Below are positions 7,673 to 10,756 of a stretch of DNA of 10,756 nt, one piece after another. Both the position numbers and the translations under genes were made by a program. The number at the start of each line of letters is the position of its first letter. The first letter of the stretch is position 1. The DNA comes from CAZFQD01 sp964520885 (GTDB lineage: Bacteria > Bacillota > Clostridia > Oscillospirales > SIG519). Where the stretch lies: NCBI GenBank assembly GCA_964520885.1, contig CAZFQD010000078.1, forward strand, positions 1 to 10,756, written 5' to 3'. The notes beneath the pieces were generated by a model. That model had not been told where the DNA came from and searched no databases. It was given only the letters and a program-made list of their open reading frames with translations.

Positions 7673-8098
7673 TTATTCTTTATCCTTTTCATTGCAACAG
7701 CATTTTTCATCATCGCAACATTCTTCATCGTCGCAACATTCATCAAAATCAAGTTCAATTTGCTTTCCACAAACTGGACATATAATTTCATCCATATCAA
7801 AATCTTCATCATCAAGTTCTATTTCCTCGCCACAAGATGGACAAACTACATCACAACAATCATCTTCAAATTCATCTTCTCCAAACATAACATCTTCAAC
7901 CTCTTCTAAATCTTCGTCAATTAGTTCAACATATTCTGAAAGTTCAGCATAATTATCCTCTAAATCTGTAACAGAAAAAGAAACATCCTCCAAAACATCA
8001 ACTATAGCCTTTAATAGTTTTCCTTCCTTTGTGCTTTCATTAATTTCTAAGCCTTCAGCAAGACCTTTTAAATAAGAAACTTTTTCATTAATAGTCAT
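7673..8098 (-). CDS. CD1247 N-terminal domain protein with zinc ribbon and Cys/Asp-rich tail
   Basis: The N-terminal part (about 1-70, MTINEKVSYLKGLAEGLEI) matches the small CD1247 domain found in Clostridia, predicted helical, with a possible coiled coil around 40-70. A very acidic linker follows. A four-Cys zinc-ribbon-like module comes next: CPSCG (86-90) and CPVCG (107-111), with CC at 81-82 just before. The last 21 residues are a repetitive Cys/Asp/Glu tail with CC pairs at 121-122 and 127-128 and CCC at 133-135, giving 13 Cys in 141 residues. It probably binds Zn or another metal; its function is unknown. The start has AGGAGG upstream at good spacing. It lies 32 bases after efp in the same operon, a linkage I recall from other Clostridia, which suggests a conserved but uncharacterised role. 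Confidence 0.85.
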   Translation of the reverse strand: MTINEKVSYLKGLAEGLEINESTKEGKLLKAIVDVLEDVSFSVTDLEDNYAELSEYVELIDEDLEEVEDVMFGEDEFEDDCCDVVCPSCGEEIELDDEDFDMDEIICPVCGKQIELDFDECCDDEECCDDEKCCCNEKDKE

Positions 8099-8130
8099 AG
8101 TAACATCCTCCTATATTTTTTATTATACCC

Positions 8131-8688
8131 TTATGCTCTCTCCATATACTCGCCAGTTCTCGTATCAATTTTTAATAAATCACCAACATTAATAAACAGC
8201 GGAACCTTAATTTCTGCTCCCGTTTCAAGTGTAGCAAGTTTTACAGCTCCTGTTGCAGTATCACCTTTAAAACCGGGGTCAGTTTCTACTACCTCAAGAA
8301 CAACAAATAGTGGCGGTTCTACCCCAAATACATTGCCTTTAAAGGATAATACCTTTACAATCATATTTTCCTTAATAAATTTGAAATTATCACTTAATTT
8401 ATCAGCATTTATTGGTTGCTGTTCGTAATTTTCAACATCCATAAAATAAAAAAGGTCACCATCTTTATAAAGATATTGCATTTCTCTTCTTTCAATGTAT
8501 GCAAGTGGAAATTTATCACTTGGATTATATGTTCGCTCAACAACTGCTCCTGTTATTATATTTTTGGTTTTTGTTCTAACAAATGCTGCTCCTTTTCCCG
8601 GCTTAACATGCTGAAATTCAACTACTTGATAAACATTTCCATCCTGCTCAAAAGTAACCCCGTTACGAAAATCCCCTGCTTGTATCAT
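8131..8688 (-). CDS. efp: Translation elongation factor P
   Basis: EF-P binds ribosomes stalled on consecutive prolines, between the P and E sites, and promotes peptide bond formation. The 185-residue protein has the family length. It has the usual start MIQAGDFRNG, the KOW-like domain I with HVKPGKGAAFVRTK, and two OB domains, the last with the signature VGDLLKIDTRTGEYMERA. Lys32, at the tip of the PGKG loop, is the position modified in many bacteria; no modification gene is seen nearby. The frame can be extended five codons to a TTG at 8703, but that TTG overlaps the Shine-Dalgarno site GGAGG (8697-8701), which is placed exactly for the ATG at 8686-8688. The gene has its own promoter and leads an operon with the Cys-rich protein. 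Confidence 0.98.
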   Translation of the reverse strand: MIQAGDFRNGVTFEQDGNVYQVVEFQHVKPGKGAAFVRTKTKNIITGAVVERTYNPSDKFPLAYIERREMQYLYKDGDLFYFMDVENYEQQPINADKLSDNFKFIKENMIVKVLSFKGNVFGVEPPLFVVLEVVETDPGFKGDTATGAVKLATLETGAEIKVPLFINVGDLLKIDTRTGEYMERA

Positions 8689-8696
8689 TGGATAAT

Positions 8697-8701
8697 CCTC
8701 C
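8697..8701 (-). promoter_or_regulatory. Ribosome binding site that fixes the efp start
   Basis: GGAGG on the minus strand lies 8 bases before the ATG of MIQAGD. Calling the start at the TTG at 8703 would place the Shine-Dalgarno sequence inside the gene, so the five-codon extension is rejected. Confidence 0.85.
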
Positions 8702-8720
8702 AAATTTATTTTCTTTTTAT

Positions 8721-8749
8721 ATTTTAAATCATTAATCTTGTTTTTGCAA
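8721..8749 (-). promoter_or_regulatory. Promoter of efp and the Cys-rich gene
   Basis: On the minus strand TTGCAA (8744-8749) and TAAAAT (8721-8726) are separated by 17 bp. The -10 matches at five and the -35 at four of six positions. It lies 33 bases upstream of the efp ATG, in the gap after the surface-protein gene. Confidence 0.65.
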
Positions 8750-8751
8750 GT

Positions 8752-8777
8752 AAAAAAACAAATAATTCTATTTATTT
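8752..8777 (-). terminator. Possible AT-only terminator after the surface-protein gene
   Basis: On the minus strand AAATAA (8772-8777) pairs with TTATTT (8760-8765) around a 6-base loop and is followed by G and seven T. The stem has no G-C pair and overlaps the stop codon, so it would be weak. Transcription may run on into efp. Confidence 0.35.
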
Positions 8778-9974
8778 TTTTGATTTTTTTCTTTTTCCTT
8801 TAAATAATATGGTTCCATATTTTAATATAATAATATAAAATAATTCGCAAACTATAACAAAAGCTAAAAATAACTGTATTAAAAAGTTTCTATTTTTTTC
8901 CCTTTCTATCTCAATATTGAATAAATCAATGGCATTTCTCTCTCCCTCTAATTTTGCTTTTTCTAAATCAGAACCTGTAATACTATCATCATTAGTAACT
9001 ATTTCTGTTGTATTTTTACTTGTATCAGTTTGTGTTCGTGTAACATTAATCTTATATGTTTTTGTCGTCCCATCTGCAGCAGTAACAATTACCGAAACAA
9101 TATTTTGTCCAATTTTAAAATTTGTATTTCCAGAAAACGAAACTGTGGCATCGCTATCTTCAGCAACATAAATTGGATTTACTCTTGTAGTAGTAAAATC
9201 TACTATAGCTGTGTAATTGTAAATTTCCTTTTTAAATGTTGGTTTTAAATTTGCCTCTTGAAGAGATAAAGAGGTTAAAAATGTATTGCTTGATAATCTA
9301 TCTGAAACCTCAATATTTATAGGCTCAGAAGGAATTTGTGTATATTCAATACTCTCGTTTCCAAAGGCTTTATAAGGTTCACCTACCTCAAAGCTACCAT
9401 TTCCCAAGGAAGTTGTTGTTGCTTGAAAGGTAATTGTGGCTATATCCATACTCTTATTAATAGGTTTATTAGAAAGGGTTTCAAAGCTAATGTAAACCTT
9501 GTTTGAATAAGTTGGTGAAGTAATTGTTAACTCTTCATCATCTGTCCCCAATGCCGCACTTGATTTATATTCAAATAAGCTCCGATTATATTCAATAGGT
9601 AAATCCTCAAAAGAATAAATACCATCATCATTAGAGTAAAACTTAGATAGTTCTAAATGAACCTTAACAACAACTGTTTTGCCCTGTGCTACAGCATAAG
9701 AACTTGAGCTAAGCACAACTTTTACTGCTCCATCAAAAAAATATGAAGATGAGGTTGAAGACGAAGTTGAAGACGAAGACGAGGTTGAAGACGAAGACGA
9801 AGTTGAAGACGAAGGCGAAGACGAAATTGAAGACGAAGGCGAAGACGAAATTGAAGACGAAGTTGAAGACGAAGAGCTGGTCGCGTGTGGTCTTAACAAA
9901 AATTCTGAAAAAACTCCAAATAATAATAAAAAAGCTAAAACGCTGCAAATTATTATTGCAAAAATTCTTTTCAT
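8772..9974 (-). CDS. Membrane-anchored surface protein: Ser-rich stalk, cohesin-like and cadherin-like domains
   Basis: This predicted 400-residue surface protein has a clear modular layout. An N-terminal signal or anchor helix (about 3-27) is followed by a low-complexity stalk of Ser with Thr, Ile and Pro (33-77). A beta-rich cohesin-like domain follows (about 83-224, starting AVKVVLSSSSYAVAQGKTVV). Next is a cadherin-like beta-sandwich domain (about 228-315), recognised by LTSLSLQ, FKKEIYNYTA and DGTTKTYKINVTR. A short charged segment, a C-terminal membrane helix (about 364-390) and the basic tail KGKRKKSKK end it. The bulk should face outside, with the basic tail in the cytoplasm. The frame extends to 10040, but AGGAGGT just before the ATG at 9972-9974 and a promoter at 10012-10040 rule against the extra 22 residues. 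Ligand and function are unknown; no dockerin, sortase or cellulosome gene is nearby. Confidence 0.82.
   Translation of the reverse strand: MKRIFAIIICSVLAFLLLFGVFSEFLLRPHATSSSSSTSSSISSSPSSSISSSPSSSTSSSSSTSSSSSTSSSTSSSYFFDGAVKVVLSSSSYAVAQGKTVVVKVHLELSKFYSNDDGIYSFEDLPIEYNRSLFEYKSSAALGTDDEELTITSPTYSNKVYISFETLSNKPINKSMDIATITFQATTTSLGNGSFEVGEPYKAFGNESIEYTQIPSEPINIEVSDRLSSNTFLTSLSLQEANLKPTFKKEIYNYTAIVDFTTTRVNPIYVAEDSDATVSFSGNTNFKIGQNIVSVIVTAADGTTKTYKINVTRTQTDTSKNTTEIVTNDDSITGSDLEKAKLEGERNAIDLFNIEIEREKNRNFLIQLFLAFVIVCELFYIIILKYGTILFKGKRKKSKK
9744..9878 (-). repeat. In-frame low-complexity tract coding for the Ser-rich stalk
   Basis: This 135-base tract is built from GAAGAC/GAAGTT-like units as read on the plus strand. 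Within it are two exact tandem 24-base copies (9803-9826 and 9827-9850), followed by a partial third. On the coding strand they give repeats of ISSSPSSS, flanked by TSSS units. All units are multiples of three bases, so gain or loss of copies would change stalk length without breaking the frame. The heavy use of TCG and TCT serine codons is unlike the AT-rich surroundings and fits recent repeat expansion. Confidence 0.85.
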
Positions 9975-9977
9975 ATG

Positions 9978-9984
9978 ACCTCCT
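9978..9984 (-). promoter_or_regulatory. Ribosome binding site that fixes the surface-protein start
   Basis: AGGAGGT on the minus strand is a near-perfect Shine-Dalgarno site, 3 bases before the ATG at 9972-9974 (4 from AGGAGG). The spacing is a little short. No comparable site precedes the TTG at the open end of the frame (10040). Confidence 0.75.
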
Positions 9985-10011
9985 AAAACTTTAAGTTCAT
10001 TGCTAAAATTT

Positions 10012-10040
10012 ATTTTACTACATTTATACACCTTATTCAA
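10012..10040 (-). promoter_or_regulatory. Promoter of the surface-protein gene
   Basis: On the minus strand TTGAAT (10035-10040) and TAAAAT (10012-10017) are separated by 17 bp, matching consensus at four and five positions. It lies 37 bases upstream of the chosen ATG and is divergent from the rpmE promoter. Confidence 0.65.
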
Positions 10041-10131
10041 CTAATTTTTAAAAATTCTTAATTTTTTTGTTGAGTTTTTGAACGGCGGGGTTGAATAGTT
10101 GCATTTTTTTAAAAAAAATCATAAAAAAAAC

Positions 10132-10160
10132 TTGTGTTTTTAAAAATATTATGGTAATAT
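10132..10160 (+). promoter_or_regulatory. Promoter of rpmE
   Basis: TTGTGT (10132-10137), a 17-bp spacer and TAATAT (10155-10160) with an upstream TGG form an extended -10 promoter. Initiation would be near 10167, leaving a short leader with AGAGGTGA (10181-10188) six bases before the rpmE ATG. A long A/T run (10104-10130) just upstream could act as an UP element. Confidence 0.65.
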
Positions 10161-10194
10161 GCTTTTGCAATCATTAATAAAGAGGTGAAGTGAG

Positions 10195-10395
10195 ATGAAA
10201 GAAGGAATTCATCCAAATTACGAAAAAACAACTATTAAATGTGCCTGTGGTGAAATAATTGAGACAAGTTCAACAAAAAAAGATATTCGTGTTGAAATAT
10301 GTTCAAAATGTCATCCTTTCTTTACCGGTAAGCAAAAGTTTGTTGATGCAGGTGGCAGAGTTGATAGATTCAACAAAAGATTTGGACTTGAATAA
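10195..10395 (+). CDS. rpmE: 50S ribosomal protein L31, zinc-binding form
   Basis: L31 is a small protein at the bridge between the ribosomal subunits. This one has 66 residues, opens with MKEGIHPNY and has the conserved HPFFTGKQKFVDAGGRVDRFNKRFG segment in its C-terminal half. Cys16 and Cys18 (CACG) and Cys36 and Cys39 (CSKC) mark the zinc-binding (C+) type rather than the Zn-free paralogue made under zinc limitation. It is complete and single-gene, with its own promoter and terminator. It is the only plus-strand gene in the window. Confidence 0.98.
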   Translation: MKEGIHPNYEKTTIKCACGEIIETSSTKKDIRVEICSKCHPFFTGKQKFVDAGGRVDRFNKRFGLE

Positions 10396-10411
10396 GTATA
10401 ATTACATTAAT

Positions 10412-10447
10412 TATCCAGAAGTTTTTTTGCTTCTGGATATTTTTTTA
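10412..10447 (+). terminator. Rho-independent terminator of rpmE
   Basis: A perfect 10-bp stem TATCCAGAAG / CTTCTGGATA (10412-10421 with 10430-10439) closes an 8-base T-rich loop and is followed by eight T (10440-10447). It starts 16 bases after the rpmE stop. Confidence 0.92.
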
Positions 10448-10480
10448 TATCTTTAAAATTTATTTGATGATTTAAAAATA

Positions 10481-10753
10481 AGCTATTAAGTTAGATCAGC
10501 CTTCTTGAATACCTATAAATCAGCATATTTACAGTATGTTGCGAAATTAATAAGTCGTCTTTTTAAAAAAGTCAAGAAAACCGCATCGAATTGAAACAAC
10601 TTTAGATGAAATGTGATTTTCCGATTAGTCATTGCGAACGAAGTGTGGCAATCCGTAACCCCCTGCAACCGTTATAGATACGGATTGCCACACCAGTCTG
10701 CGGACTGGTTCGCAATGACATGCCGACACTTTGCTGACTTAACTTAATAGGCT
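10481..10753. repeat. Possible MITE-like element bounded by imperfect inverted repeats
   Basis: The sequence at 10481-10500 (AGCTATTAAGTTAGATCAGC) and the reverse complement of 10733-10753 agree except for one inserted C and a two-base GA/AG swap. They therefore look like terminal inverted repeats of an element of about 273 bp. The interior codes for nothing and contains the compound hairpin at 10628-10719. Part of the match is the AT-rich, self-symmetric core TTAAGTTAA, and no target duplication is evident, so the boundaries are tentative. The whole stretch 10448-10756 shows no gene. Confidence 0.4.
10628..10719. repeat. Compound inverted repeat, dispersed-repeat type
   Basis: The outer arms GTCATTGCGAAC (10628-10639) and GTTCGCAATGAC (10708-10719) are perfect complements, as are the inner arms TGTGGCAATCCGTA (10644-10657) and TACGGATTGCCACA (10679-10692). 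The two levels are joined by GAAG on the left. On the right they are joined by a small hairpin of its own, CCAGTC/GACTGG (10693-10698 with 10703-10708). The CATTGCGAA...GTGGCAATCC wording resembles non-coding repeats scattered through many bacterial genomes. It is clearly more GC-rich than its surroundings. Confidence 0.85.
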
Positions 10754-10756
10754 AAA

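Noticed and set aside
9743..9994. Plus-strand frame with Lys/Thr repeats, and a minus-strand frame rich in FNFVF, across the Ser tract
   Set aside because: Both are shadows of the repetitive DNA that encodes the Ser-rich stalk. Neither has a ribosome binding site or family resemblance.
9975..10040. N-terminal 22-residue extension of the surface protein
   Set aside because: A promoter (10012-10040) and the AGGAGGT site lie inside this stretch, and the signal-type helix begins naturally at the inner ATG.
10070..10095. Three spaced TTGA motifs (TTGAG, TTGAA, TTGAA) around a GC-rich patch between the divergent promoters
   Set aside because: Spacing is irregular and the motif too short to call an operator without conservation data.
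10259..10456. Second plus-strand frame overlapping rpmE
   Set aside because: It lies in another frame of rpmE and runs through the rpmE terminator, so it is not a gene.
10481..10756. CRISPR array or small-RNA gene in the right-hand intergenic region
   Set aside because: There are no direct repeats with regular spacers and no promoter-terminator pair. The structure is inverted repeats only.

Overview
The window is AT-rich DNA with strong Shine-Dalgarno sites, sigma-A-type promoters, a tryptophan T-box, a DUF1646 transporter and a CD1247-type small protein. Together these point to an anaerobic low-GC Firmicute of class Clostridia; the genus cannot be told from this sequence. Nearly all genes lie on the minus strand, and only rpmE at the right end is on the plus strand.

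Layout in order of minus-strand transcription, right to left. (1) A membrane-anchored surface protein (8772-9974) with a Ser-rich stalk, a cohesin-like domain and a cadherin-like beta-sandwich domain has its own promoter, divergent from rpmE. (2) efp (EF-P) and a small acidic, Cys-rich zinc-ribbon protein form an operon that ends at a clear terminator near 7540. (3) A CaxA-type Na+/Ca2+ antiporter (6502-7476) follows. (4) A stand-alone TrpB2-type tryptophan synthase beta gene is preceded by a consensus promoter and a complete T-box leader with a UGG (Trp) specifier, and is closed by a terminator at 4693-4715. (5) A tight five-gene operon carries a DUF1646 ion transporter, rnfC, rnfD, rnfG and ruvC. 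At the left edge are a promoter and ribosome binding site for a further minus-strand gene outside the window.

The energy-metabolism operon is the most unusual part. It encodes RnfC (NADH/FMN/Fe-S subunit) and the two covalent-flavin subunits RnfD and RnfG. Where rnfE, rnfA and rnfB normally follow, ruvC begins 3 bases after the rnfG stop. The other Rnf subunits must be elsewhere, or the complex is reduced. The DUF1646 protein may use or balance the ion gradient made by Rnf.

The right end (10448-10756) has no gene. It holds a compound inverted repeat of the dispersed-repeat/MITE kind, possibly inside a roughly 270-bp element with imperfect terminal inverted repeats. Several start codons were moved inward from the longest open frame because a Shine-Dalgarno site or promoter decides them (efp, trpB2, the DUF1646 gene, the surface protein). 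I found no CRISPR array, tRNA, rRNA, phage gene or transposase, and no clearly new defence or biosynthetic system.
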